Shown here: piece after piece, positions 1 to 5,273 of the stretch
Layout: each line of letters opens with the position of its first letter
Position numbering within the stretch: position 1 is the stretch's first letter
Source of the DNA: Acidobacteriota bacterium
GTDB taxonomy: Bacteria > Acidobacteriota > Blastocatellia > Pyrinomonadales > Pyrinomonadaceae
DNA length: 5,273 nt
Assembly (NCBI GenBank): GCA_013698055.1
Contig: JACCVS010000080.1
Span: forward strand, 1-5,273
Reading direction: 5' to 3'
Notes under the pieces: generated by a model
Database searches by the model: none
Told to the model about the DNA's origin: nothing
What the model saw: the letters and a program-made list of their open reading frames with translations, nothing else
Position numbers and translations under genes: made by a program

Positions 1-13
1 CTCTGCCGCTCGC

Positions 14-42
14 TTGCTTCTCCCCCACCCTTTCCGTATAAT
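14..42 (+). promoter_or_regulatory. Predicted sigma70-type promoter for the rimP-nusA-infB operon
   Basis: A perfect TATAAT -10 hexamer lies at 37-42. TTGCTT at 14-19 sits exactly 17 nt upstream and keeps the TTG half of the -35 consensus. The predicted start of transcription is near 48-49, giving a leader of about 92 nt before the rimP GTG. It is the only good promoter-like match upstream of rimP in the window. The poor second half of the -35 box and the lack of sequence further upstream leave room for additional promoters or read-through from an upstream gene. Confidence 0.6.
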
Positions 43-76
43 CCTCCGCTTGCTCTGAGCGCGGCGGTTTCGTCCG

Positions 77-102
77 GTGGGTTCGCGCCCACTTTTTCTT
101 TT
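77..102 (+). terminator. Intrinsic terminator-like hairpin in the rimP leader (possible attenuator)
   Basis: GTGGG (77-81) pairs perfectly with CCCAC (88-92). A U-G pair (82/87) can close a 4-nt loop, and a G-U pair (76/93) can extend the base. A T-rich run, TTTTTCTTTT (93-102, nine of ten T), follows directly. This is the form of a Rho-independent terminator with a short stem and an interrupted U-tract. It lies downstream of the predicted promoter and upstream of rimP, so it would cut the operon transcript after about 50 nt. A competing pairing is possible between GCGCG (59-63) and CGCGC (84-88), but it is only 5 bp. Alternatively it ends an upstream transcript. Confidence 0.55.
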
Positions 103-125
103 GCGTGAGAGCTATTTGAAGAATC

Positions 126-131
126 GAGGAG
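126..131 (+). promoter_or_regulatory. Shine-Dalgarno of rimP
   Basis: GAGGAG ends 9 nt before the GTG at 141. An in-frame TGA at 117-119 rules out a longer rimP, and there is no ATG between that stop and the GTG. The ribosome binding site therefore supports the GTG start. Confidence 0.75.
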
Positions 132-140
132 CGCGGCCAA

Positions 141-686
141 GTGGGGCAGGGTTCGATTGAAGAGCGTGTGCGGGCAATCACCGAGCGTGTGGCAACGGAT
201 CATGGGCTTGAGCTGGTTCATGCCGAAGTCGCCGGACCCGAGGGCAAACCCATCATTCGCATCTTCATTGACAAGCTGGAAGGCGTAACTCACCAGAATT
301 GCGCGGAAGTCAGCCTGACGGTCGGCACGATTCTGGACGTGGAAGATTTCATCCATTCCGCTTATACGCTTGAAGTATCAAGCCCCGGTCTGGAGCGCGG
401 GCTGTACAAACGCCAGGATTACGAGCGTTTCGCAGGCCGGATGGCAAAGTTGAAATCGCGCGTGGCAATCAAAGGCCAGCGCAACTTTCGCGGTCGAATC
501 ATCGGGATTGAAGGCGACGAAGTGGCCTTTGAAGATAAAACAAGCGGGCGTGTCACAGTGCCCTTTGAGTCAATCGTCAAAGCGAATCTTGAAATGGACG
601 TTGAAGAAGAGTTTCGTCTCGCCAAAGAGCGCGAGATGGCAGCAGAGGCCGCTGGCAAACAGGACGGCCACAGCAAACACAACTGA
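141..686 (+). CDS. rimP: Ribosome maturation factor RimP
   Basis: RimP (YlxS/P15a family) is a cytoplasmic factor that binds the free 30S subunit and promotes its late assembly. The 181-residue product has the family's two-domain layout. The N-terminal alpha/beta domain (about 5-86) ends in the diagnostic motif LEVSSPGLER (78-87 region). A C-terminal SH3-like barrel (about 90-151) includes the FRGRIIGIEGDEV stretch and the closing strand near FESIVKANL. Residues 152-181 form a charged, Ala/Glu/Lys-rich tail that makes the protein slightly longer than the usual 150-170. The commonly seen Pro after LER is Gly here. The start is GTG, set by the Shine-Dalgarno at 126-131 and an upstream in-frame stop. 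It is the first gene after the predicted promoter and lies 77 nt before nusA, the classical order. Identification by motif and context is firm. Confidence 0.96.
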   Translation: MGQGSIEERVRAITERVATDHGLELVHAEVAGPEGKPIIRIFIDKLEGVTHQNCAEVSLTVGTILDVEDFIHSAYTLEVSSPGLERGLYKRQDYERFAGRMAKLKSRVAIKGQRNFRGRIIGIEGDEVAFEDKTSGRVTVPFESIVKANLEMDVEEEFRLAKEREMAAEAAGKQDGHSKHN

Positions 687-754
687 ATAACAATTGAATA
701 GGCTTTAGAGTGCGGGCAGTATCTCCAGCACAAGCAGGCCACCCGAAAGAGAAC

Positions 755-757
755 AGG
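755..757 (+). promoter_or_regulatory. Weak Shine-Dalgarno of nusA
   Basis: The 77-nt rimP-nusA spacer holds only a short AGG (755-757, within CAGGTAAG) 6 nt before the nusA ATG. I see no convincing internal promoter or terminator in the spacer. TTGAAT at 694-699 lacks a good -10 partner. nusA is therefore most simply co-transcribed with rimP. Confidence 0.5.
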
Positions 758-763
758 TAAGTA

Positions 764-2680
764 ATGAGCACATCCATCGCGCAGAACATTGATGCCCTTT
801 GCCAGGAAAAAGGCGTGGACCGCGAAATCGTCGTCGAGGCGATGAAGGAAGCAGTGCGCGCGGCGGCTCGCAAGCAGTTCAAGTCGGGCGAGGACATTCA
901 GGTTGACTGGAATCCTGACACCGGCATCGAGCTTTCCGCGTCCAAAGTCGTCGTTGAAGAAGTGACCGACGAGGCGACGGAGCTGTCAATTGAAGACGCG
1001 CGTGAGATGGCTGGCGATGAAGTTGAGATTGGCGACGCCCTGCTTTTGCCTTTGCCGATGGAAGAACTCGGACGCATCGCCGCGCAGACCGCCAAGCAGA
1101 TACTTTTCCAGAAAGTGCGCGACGCCGAGCGCTCGAACATCTACGACCAGTACATAGACAAGATCGGCGACCTCGTCAACGGCTTCACCAAGCGATTCGA
1201 GCGTGGCAACATCATCGTTGACTTAGGCAACATGGAAGTCATTCTTCCCCGCTCTCAGCAGTCGCGCGGCGAGCAGTGGAATCAGGGTGAGCGCATCCGC
1301 GTCGTCATCCACAATGTCTCGAAGGAATCTAAGGGGCCGCAGGTCGAAGTCTCGCGCACCAGCCCGGAACTCATTCGTCGCCTGTTCGAGATGGAAGTGC
1401 CGGAGATTTATGACGAGACGGTCGTCATCAAATCGGCTGTGCGTGAGCCGGGCGAGCGCGCGAAGATCGCTGTCACGTCAAATGAGCGCGACGTTGACCC
1501 CGTCGGCGCGTGCGTCGGCATGAAGGGTTCGCGCGTGCAGGCCATTATCCGCGAGTTGCGCGGCGAGAAGATTGATATTATCGAATGGTCAGATGAGCCT
1601 TCGGTGTTTGCCGCCAATGCCCTGTCGCCCGCTAAAGTTAATCAGGTTCGCATCACAGACATTGAAAACCGCCAGATGGAAGTGATCGTCAACGAAGACC
1701 AGTTATCACTTGCCATCGGCAAGCGCGGGCAGAACGTGCGGCTCGCCACCAAACTCGTCGGTTGGAATATAGACATTCGCAGCGAGGAAGAAATCAAGAA
1801 AGAGGTCGCCGAGCAGATGGGCGCGCTCATCGCTTCCGGCGGCTCCGTCCCGCTCTCCGCCATTGAAGGCGTCACGGCGGCGCAAGCCGAGACGCTGGGT
1901 GAGCACGGCGTCAACGACATTGACGCGCTGGCCTCCACTACAGTTGACGACCTCGTCGAATATCTAGATGTCAGTCTCGACGAAGCCGAATCAATGTTGA
2001 ATGCGGCGCAGGCCGTCATCGCCGCACGCGAAGCAAGCAGGCAGAGCGTTGAAGCTGAAGGCGCTGGCGAAGAAAGTTCGACGGCTTCCGCTGGCGCTGA
2101 AGAAACTGTGGAAGCATCTGGCGACTCGGAAGAAGCAGCCATGACAGAGGAATCCGGTGAATCTAAAGTGACGACCACGGAGATTGACGAGCAGAACGCC
2201 GTCTCCGTTGAACTCGACGAGAGCGTTGACCCGGGCGAAGTCAGGCCTTCGAATGCGATGACCAATGAAGGCTATGACGAAGCCGTTGAGGGTGGCGAGC
2301 CGTTTGCTGCTGAGTCGGAGATTCTCGCCGGTAATTCCGTCGATCCGGTGGCCGTAACTGAAGCCGATCCGATCTCTCAAGATGAGCTTTTGTTGCAGGA
2401 GGTCGGGCGCGATTTGAGACCCGATACGATCACGCCCTCGCCCGACATCACGTCAACGGGCGCGGCGACGATTGCTGCCGCCGGTAAAATCGGCGAAGGT
2501 GAGCCACCCGTCGAAGAAGAAACGGCGATGTCGCCTCGCGCAGATTTCGCAAGCGAGGCATCCGCCCCGGAAGTTCAAACAAGTTCCGCTCCCGAACCCG
2601 TTCACAGTGAGGCCGCGACGGTCGAGAGCGACGAAGACGAGAAGCAAACAGATGCTTCCGAAGACAATGCGGCCCTTTAA
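764..2680 (+). CDS. nusA: Transcription termination/antitermination factor NusA, with long acidic C-terminal tail
   Basis: NusA binds RNA polymerase near the RNA exit channel and modulates pausing, intrinsic termination and antitermination. Domains in order: N-terminal RNAP-binding domain (about 1-125); S1 domain (about 133-199, including NIIVDLGNMEVILPR); the VPEI linker; KH1 with GxxG loop GMKG (252-255) inside the invariant DPVGACVG stretch; KH2 with loop GKRG (319-322) followed by QNVRLA; and one helix-hairpin-helix repeat of the NusA C-terminal type (about 364-421). Residues 422-638 (nt 2027-2677) are a low-complexity tail with roughly 56 Asp/Glu against about 9 Lys/Arg and no Trp or Cys. 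At 638 residues it is well above the roughly 350-500 usual for NusA, and the excess lies in this tail. The frame runs unbroken to TAA at 2678-2680. In other bacteria NusA represses its own operon; a leader terminator here would suit that. The identity is certain, the function of the tail unknown. Confidence 0.98.
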   Translation: MSTSIAQNIDALCQEKGVDREIVVEAMKEAVRAAARKQFKSGEDIQVDWNPDTGIELSASKVVVEEVTDEATELSIEDAREMAGDEVEIGDALLLPLPMEELGRIAAQTAKQILFQKVRDAERSNIYDQYIDKIGDLVNGFTKRFERGNIIVDLGNMEVILPRSQQSRGEQWNQGERIRVVIHNVSKESKGPQVEVSRTSPELIRRLFEMEVPEIYDETVVIKSAVREPGERAKIAVTSNERDVDPVGACVGMKGSRVQAIIRELRGEKIDIIEWSDEPSVFAANALSPAKVNQVRITDIENRQMEVIVNEDQLSLAIGKRGQNVRLATKLVGWNIDIRSEEEIKKEVAEQMGALIASGGSVPLSAIEGVTAAQAETLGEHGVNDIDALASTTVDDLVEYLDVSLDEAESMLNAAQAVIAAREASRQSVEAEGAGEESSTASAGAEETVEASGDSEEAAMTEESGESKVTTTEIDEQNAVSVELDESVDPGEVRPSNAMTNEGYDEAVEGGEPFAAESEILAGNSVDPVAVTEADPISQDELLLQEVGRDLRPDTITPSPDITSTGAATIAAAGKIGEGEPPVEEETAMSPRADFASEASAPEVQTSSAPEPVHSEAATVESDEDEKQTDASEDNAAL

Positions 2681-2719
2681 CCGTAGCGTGCGCGCTCGCA
2701 TCAAAAGCGCGACTCGCTC

Positions 2720-2792
2720 CTTGCCTTCAACAACCTCTCTGGCAGCGCACTTCTGAAAAAGGCGCTTCAAGAAAAAAGGTTCTGAAGGCAAG
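2720..2792 (+). promoter_or_regulatory. Alternative RNA helix upstream of infB (excludes the 2762-2818 hairpin)
   Basis: CTTGCCTTCA (2720-2729) is perfectly complementary to TGAAGGCAAG (2783-2792), and AACCT (2732-2736) to AGGTT (2777-2781). Together they give 15 bp interrupted only by a 2x1 internal loop. The enclosed segment can form a smaller hairpin, AGCGC (2744-2748) with GCGCT (2762-2766), extended by CTT/AAG inside. The 3' strand of this helix uses the same bases as the inner stem of the 2762-2818 hairpin, so only one can exist at a time. The pairing is read directly; a regulatory role is inference. Confidence 0.5.
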
Positions 2793-2818
2793 ATGCCTTA
2801 ACCTTATTTTTGAAGCGC
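2762..2818 (+). promoter_or_regulatory. Long imperfect hairpin upstream of infB
   Basis: GCGCTTCAA (2762-2770) pairs perfectly with TTGAAGCGC (2810-2818). Next come a G-U and two A-U pairs (2771-2773 with 2807-2809), a 2x1 internal loop, and AAGGTT (2776-2781) with AACCTT (2800-2805). After a 3-nt bulge, AAGGCA (2785-2790) pairs with TGCCTT (2794-2799) around an AGA loop. That makes about 24 pairs. No T-tract follows, which argues against termination. An endonuclease processing site, an RNA switch partner, or a copy of a dispersed palindromic repeat are the alternatives. Confidence 0.6.
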
Positions 2819-2819
2819 G

Positions 2820-2845
2820 CGACGCCGTTTTATCGAAAAGCGTCG
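2820..2845 (+). promoter_or_regulatory. Small hairpin abutting the infB Shine-Dalgarno
   Basis: CGACGC (2820-2825) pairs with GCGTCG (2840-2845). After a 2-nt bulge, TTTT (2828-2831) pairs with AAAA (2836-2839) around a 4-nt loop. It begins one base after the long hairpin ends and finishes just before the purine-rich infB ribosome binding site, so the two hairpins could stack. It leaves the Shine-Dalgarno itself unpaired. Confidence 0.45.
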
Positions 2846-2848
2846 AAG

Positions 2849-2854
2849 AAGGAG
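2849..2854 (+). promoter_or_regulatory. Shine-Dalgarno of infB, closely spaced
   Basis: AAGGAG lies inside a purine run (2845-2854) and ends only 3 nt before the ATG at 2858, shorter than the usual 5-9 nt. The alternatives are worse: the GTG at 2854 is out of frame, and the in-frame TTG at 2810 lies inside the long hairpin with no ribosome binding site. The protein from 2858 also begins a few residues before the conserved IF2_N domain, as expected. Confidence 0.75.
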
Positions 2855-2857
2855 TGC

Positions 2858-5273
2858 ATGTCCGTTACTTCCAAGGTTCGTCTGTACGATCTAGCAAAAG
2901 AACTCAAACAGGACACAAAGCGTCTCATCGAGGAAGTCCGTCGTGAGGGCGTAGATGTCAGTGTGCCCTCCAACTCTGTCTCGAAGGAGCTGGCCGACAA
3001 GATTCGCAATCGTTACTTCCCGAAGAAGGAAACGACTGTGCCGCGCAGGGTCGTGGTCGTTAAAAAAGCGCGCCCGACTGTCGTCGAAGAAGAGCCGGTA
3101 GTTGAAGAATCTGTCGTCGAGGCTGCACCGCAGCAAGCCGAGATCGCCGAAACTGCCCCGCACGCGCCAATCGAACAGCCTGACGCAGCCAGACCTTCCG
3201 TCGTGAGGCAGATCAGGAGACTCACGCCCGCGACGCGCGCCGAGCATCCAGCCGCAACAGCCGAAGCGACTGCGCCTGCGGCAGAGCCGGTGCAACAAGA
3301 AGAAGAAGCCCAGCCGATTGAGTACGCTTCCGTCGAGATTGCATCAATGCCGGAAGCTGTAGCTGCCGCTCCTGATGAGCAGATGATGGAAGCGCCGCCT
3401 GCCGCGCCGCCTGCCGGAGTTGCCGCGCCGCAGCCGTTTGTTCCATCGAGACAGGTGAGAGTCTTGCGGCCTACCGCCGCTGCGCTTACCGCGGGCGTTA
3501 AGGTCGGCGAGCGCGCTCCCGCGCCAATGCCGCCGCCGCCGCTCGTCAGTCCGCGCGAGCGACGGGAACGTCAGGAACGCGCCGGACAAACTAATGAGCG
3601 TAGCAATGAACGCCCGGATCGTGGTGGTGAGCGCAATACCGCCCGCGCGCCCGTAGCGCGTGCTGACCGAGCCGGGACCCCGGGCGAAACTGCCACCCCG
3701 CAGATCACTTACATTCCTTCACCCTCAGACGGTCGCGGACGCCGACCCGGACGTGGCGGTCGCAACACAACGCGCGGAGGCAAATCCAATGAGGGAGGAC
3801 GCGGCGGACGCTTCGACCGCGATTTCATTGCGCCGCCGAAAGCTCTCTCGCTCGAAGATCGCATCGCCGGACGCCTCAGCATGGATGTTGCAACCATCGC
3901 GGGCGAACTCAAGACTGTCCGCATCATCGAAGGCTCGACCGTCAAGGAGTTTGCCGAAAAGCTCAACATCAAGCCGAAGGACATCGTGACGCTGCTGCTT
4001 CAACGCGGAGTCTTCGCGACTATTAACCAACCTTTGAACGACGATGTGGCAATTGATCTTGCCCATCGCTTCGGCTACGAAGTGACCTTCGTCCCGTTTG
4101 AAGAGATGGTCGCCGAAGAAGAGTTTGAGGATTTAATCGCGACCGATACGGACGACGTGGAGTTGCCGCGCGCGCCCGTCGTCACCATCATGGGGCACGT
4201 GGATCACGGTAAGACATCTTTGCTCGACGCCATTCGGACAACTGATGTCGCGGCAGGTGAAGCAGGCGGCATCACGCAACATATCGGCGCTTACAGCGTG
4301 CAGGTTCCAAGTTCTGACAATCCTGCTGAAACCCGCCGCGTCGTCTTCCTCGACACACCCGGCCACGAAGCCTTTACGATGATGCGCGCACGCGGAGCGA
4401 AGGCCACCGACGTGGTCGTCCTCGTCGTCGCTGCGGACGATGGCGTCATGCCGCAGACAATCGAGGCCGTCGAGCACTCGCGTGCAGCGGGCGTTCCCAT
4501 CATCGTAGCCATCAACAAGATTGACCGCCCCGATGCCAATCCCGACCGCGTTAAGCAGGGACTCGCCAATCTGGGTTTGCAGCCCGTTGAATGGGGCGGC
4601 GAAACTGAGATGGTTCAGGTCTCCGCGAAAAAGCGCGAGAACCTCGACACGCTGCTTGAGACCATCCTGCTGACAACGGACATTCTCGATCTCAAAGCCA
4701 GCCCGACCAGATTAGCCAGCGGGGTTGTACTAGAAGCCAAGCTGGATCGCGGGCGCGGCTCGGTCGCAACCGTTCTCGTTCAGCAGGGCACTTTGCGCGC
4801 CCACGATCCTTTTATCGTCGGGCAGATTTTCGGCAAGGTGCGCGCCATGTTCGATGATCGCGGCAACGCTATCACGGAAGCAGGGCCAGCAACGCCGGTC
4901 GAGGTGTTGGGACTTCAGGGAGTGCCGCAGGCCGGAGAATCTTTCCAGGTCGTCGCGGACATCACCAAGGCGCAAAGTATTTCGGCTCACCGCCAGATGC
5001 TGACCCGCCAGAACACACTCCTGCAATCAACCAAGCGCGGTATAGAGGCGCTCGGCGAGACGGAGATCAAGGAACTGCTCGTCGTCATCAAGGCCGACGT
5101 GCAAGGTTCGGTCGAAGTCTTGCGAAGCACATTGCAGAAGCTCTCGACCGAAACGATCAAGGTGAAAGTGATTCGCTCCGGCGTCGGCGCGATCACTGAG
5201 TCCGACGTGTTACTGGCTTCCGCGACACAGGCCGGGGCATCGAGCACGGCTGTCGTCATCATCGGCTTCAACG
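2858..5273 (+). CDS. infB: Translation initiation factor IF-2 (partial, C-terminus beyond window)
   Basis: IF2 is the cytoplasmic GTPase that brings fMet-tRNA to the 30S subunit and promotes 50S joining. The frame is open from ATG 2858 to the window edge (805 full codons plus one base). Visible parts in order: first IF2_N domain (about 6-53, KVRLYDLAKELKQ); an acidic Ala/Pro/Glu linker (about 75-230); a basic Arg-Gly-rich linker (about 231-322); a second IF2_N-like domain (about 352-410); and the GTPase domain with G1 GHVDHGKT (446-453), G2 GITQHIGAY (471-479, switch I Thr473), G3 DTPGH (499-503), G4 NKID (553-556) and G5 SAK (589-591). Domain II (about 616-705) and the start of domain III (from about 735, LVVIKADVQGSVEVL) follow. 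All GTP-binding motifs are intact. Judging by other IF2 proteins, about 130 residues remain outside, including the rest of domain III and the fMet-tRNA-binding domain. The truncation is due to the window, not a mutation. Confidence 0.98.
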   Translation, partial: MSVTSKVRLYDLAKELKQDTKRLIEEVRREGVDVSVPSNSVSKELADKIRNRYFPKKETTVPRRVVVVKKARPTVVEEEPVVEESVVEAAPQQAEIAETAPHAPIEQPDAARPSVVRQIRRLTPATRAEHPAATAEATAPAAEPVQQEEEAQPIEYASVEIASMPEAVAAAPDEQMMEAPPAAPPAGVAAPQPFVPSRQVRVLRPTAAALTAGVKVGERAPAPMPPPPLVSPRERRERQERAGQTNERSNERPDRGGERNTARAPVARADRAGTPGETATPQITYIPSPSDGRGRRPGRGGRNTTRGGKSNEGGRGGRFDRDFIAPPKALSLEDRIAGRLSMDVATIAGELKTVRIIEGSTVKEFAEKLNIKPKDIVTLLLQRGVFATINQPLNDDVAIDLAHRFGYEVTFVPFEEMVAEEEFEDLIATDTDDVELPRAPVVTIMGHVDHGKTSLLDAIRTTDVAAGEAGGITQHIGAYSVQVPSSDNPAETRRVVFLDTPGHEAFTMMRARGAKATDVVVLVVAADDGVMPQTIEAVEHSRAAGVPIIVAINKIDRPDANPDRVKQGLANLGLQPVEWGGETEMVQVSAKKRENLDTLLETILLTTDILDLKASPTRLASGVVLEAKLDRGRGSVATVLVQQGTLRAHDPFIVGQIFGKVRAMFDDRGNAITEAGPATPVEVLGLQGVPQAGESFQVVADITKAQSISAHRQMLTRQNTLLQSTKRGIEALGETEIKELLVVIKADVQGSVEVLRSTLQKLSTETIKVKVIRSGVGAITESDVLLASATQAGASSTAVVIIGFN
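3548..3823 (+). other. Arg-Gly-rich segment of IF2 linker
   Basis: This stretch encodes IF2 residues about 231-322. It starts with a charged RERRERQER stretch and continues through RGGER, GRGRRPGRGGR and GGRGGR, with many Arg, Gly and Asn residues and few hydrophobics. It is probably disordered and positively charged, which would suit RNA contact. RG-rich linkers occur in IF2 from several high-GC phyla, so this is a variant of a known theme rather than an insertion. Confidence 0.7.

Larger units (their letters stand above)
2681..2857 (+). other. Structured nusA-infB spacer (infB leader)
   Basis: This 177-nt spacer lies where many bacteria carry ylxR (rnpM) and sometimes a small ribosomal-protein-like gene. 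No such gene is present: the infB frame has a TAG at 2684-2686 and a TGA at 2783-2785, and nothing else of length starts here. The spacer contains two alternative long pairings and a third small hairpin, listed separately. None is followed by a T-tract, so none looks like an intrinsic terminator, and infB is probably co-transcribed with nusA. Confidence 0.7.

Noticed and set aside
57..137. Direct repeat GAGCGCGGC at 57-65 and 129-137 in the rimP leader
   Set aside because: Nine GC-rich bases repeated once in a GC-rich leader is likely chance. The second copy overlaps the ribosome binding site, but no complementary segment makes a clear switch.
694..722. Possible internal promoter in the rimP-nusA spacer (TTGAAT with CAGTAT)
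   Set aside because: The -10 hexamer matches consensus at only three of six positions, too weak to call.
1642..2265. Minus-strand open frame of 207 codons opposite nusA
   Set aside because: It is Ser/Thr-rich, mirrors the acidic GC-biased codons of nusA and shows no recognisable motif or ribosome binding site. It is a shadow frame.
2685..2696. Small hairpin AGCG/CGCT just after the nusA stop as a terminator
   Set aside because: The stem is only 4 bp and no T-tract follows, so it does not support a nusA terminator.
2472..2756. Plus-strand 94-codon frame overlapping the end of nusA
   Set aside because: It lies mostly within the nusA tail in another frame, its start has no Shine-Dalgarno, and the Lys/Arg/Pro-rich product is what a shifted acidic low-complexity sequence would give. 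It is not a ylxR homologue.
2891..3298. Minus-strand frames opposite the IF2 N-terminus and linker
   Set aside because: Arg/Gly/Ser-rich products without family features, fully overlapping a certain gene. Long antisense frames are common opposite GC-rich coding sequence.
3881..3883. Internal ATG of infB (Met342) as start of a shorter IF2 isoform, as known for E. coli IF2
   Set aside because: It lies just before the second IF2_N-like domain, a sensible position, but no convincing Shine-Dalgarno precedes it. The sequence alone does not support a second start.

Overview
The window holds the rimP-nusA-infB segment of a bacterial chromosome, all on the + strand: rimP (141-686, complete), nusA (764-2680, complete) and infB (from 2858, cut by the right edge). 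This is one of the most conserved gene orders in bacteria. It joins ribosome maturation, transcription elongation/termination and translation initiation in one operon. The absence of ylxR (rnpM) between nusA and infB, the moderately high GC content, the long acidic NusA tail and the wording of the IF2 N-terminus suggest an Acidobacteriota-like organism, possibly Blastocatellia. That placement is from memory of protein resemblance, not from a search, and is tentative.

Layout. Positions 1-140 are a leader. It has a good sigma70-type promoter (TTGCTT, 17-nt spacer, perfect TATAAT), then a short GC hairpin followed by a T-rich run (77-102), then a Shine-Dalgarno and a GTG start for rimP. A terminator-like element between the promoter and the first gene suggests transcription attenuation, and NusA is the obvious candidate effector. 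A 77-nt spacer separates rimP and nusA. NusA carries all core domains (N-terminal RNAP-binding, S1, KH1, KH2, a C-terminal helix-hairpin-helix repeat) plus an unusually long, very acidic, low-complexity tail of about 215 residues.

The 177-nt nusA-infB spacer (2681-2857) is the most structured non-coding part. It contains a long imperfect hairpin (2762-2818), an upstream segment (2720-2736) that can pair 15 bp with the hairpin's own left side, and a second small hairpin (2820-2845) that abuts the infB Shine-Dalgarno. The first two structures exclude each other, so the spacer could act as an RNA switch or a processing site.

infB encodes IF2 with a first IF2_N domain, a roughly 290-residue linker (an acidic/Ala/Pro half, then a basic Arg-Gly-rich half), a second IF2_N-like domain, a complete GTPase domain with G1-G5 motifs, domain II and the start of domain III. 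About 130 C-terminal residues, including the fMet-tRNA binding domain, should lie beyond the window.

I see no mobile element, CRISPR array, rRNA or tRNA gene, and no convincing minus-strand gene. The coding content is ordinary housekeeping. The candidates for novelty are the two structured leaders and the low-complexity extensions of NusA and IF2.
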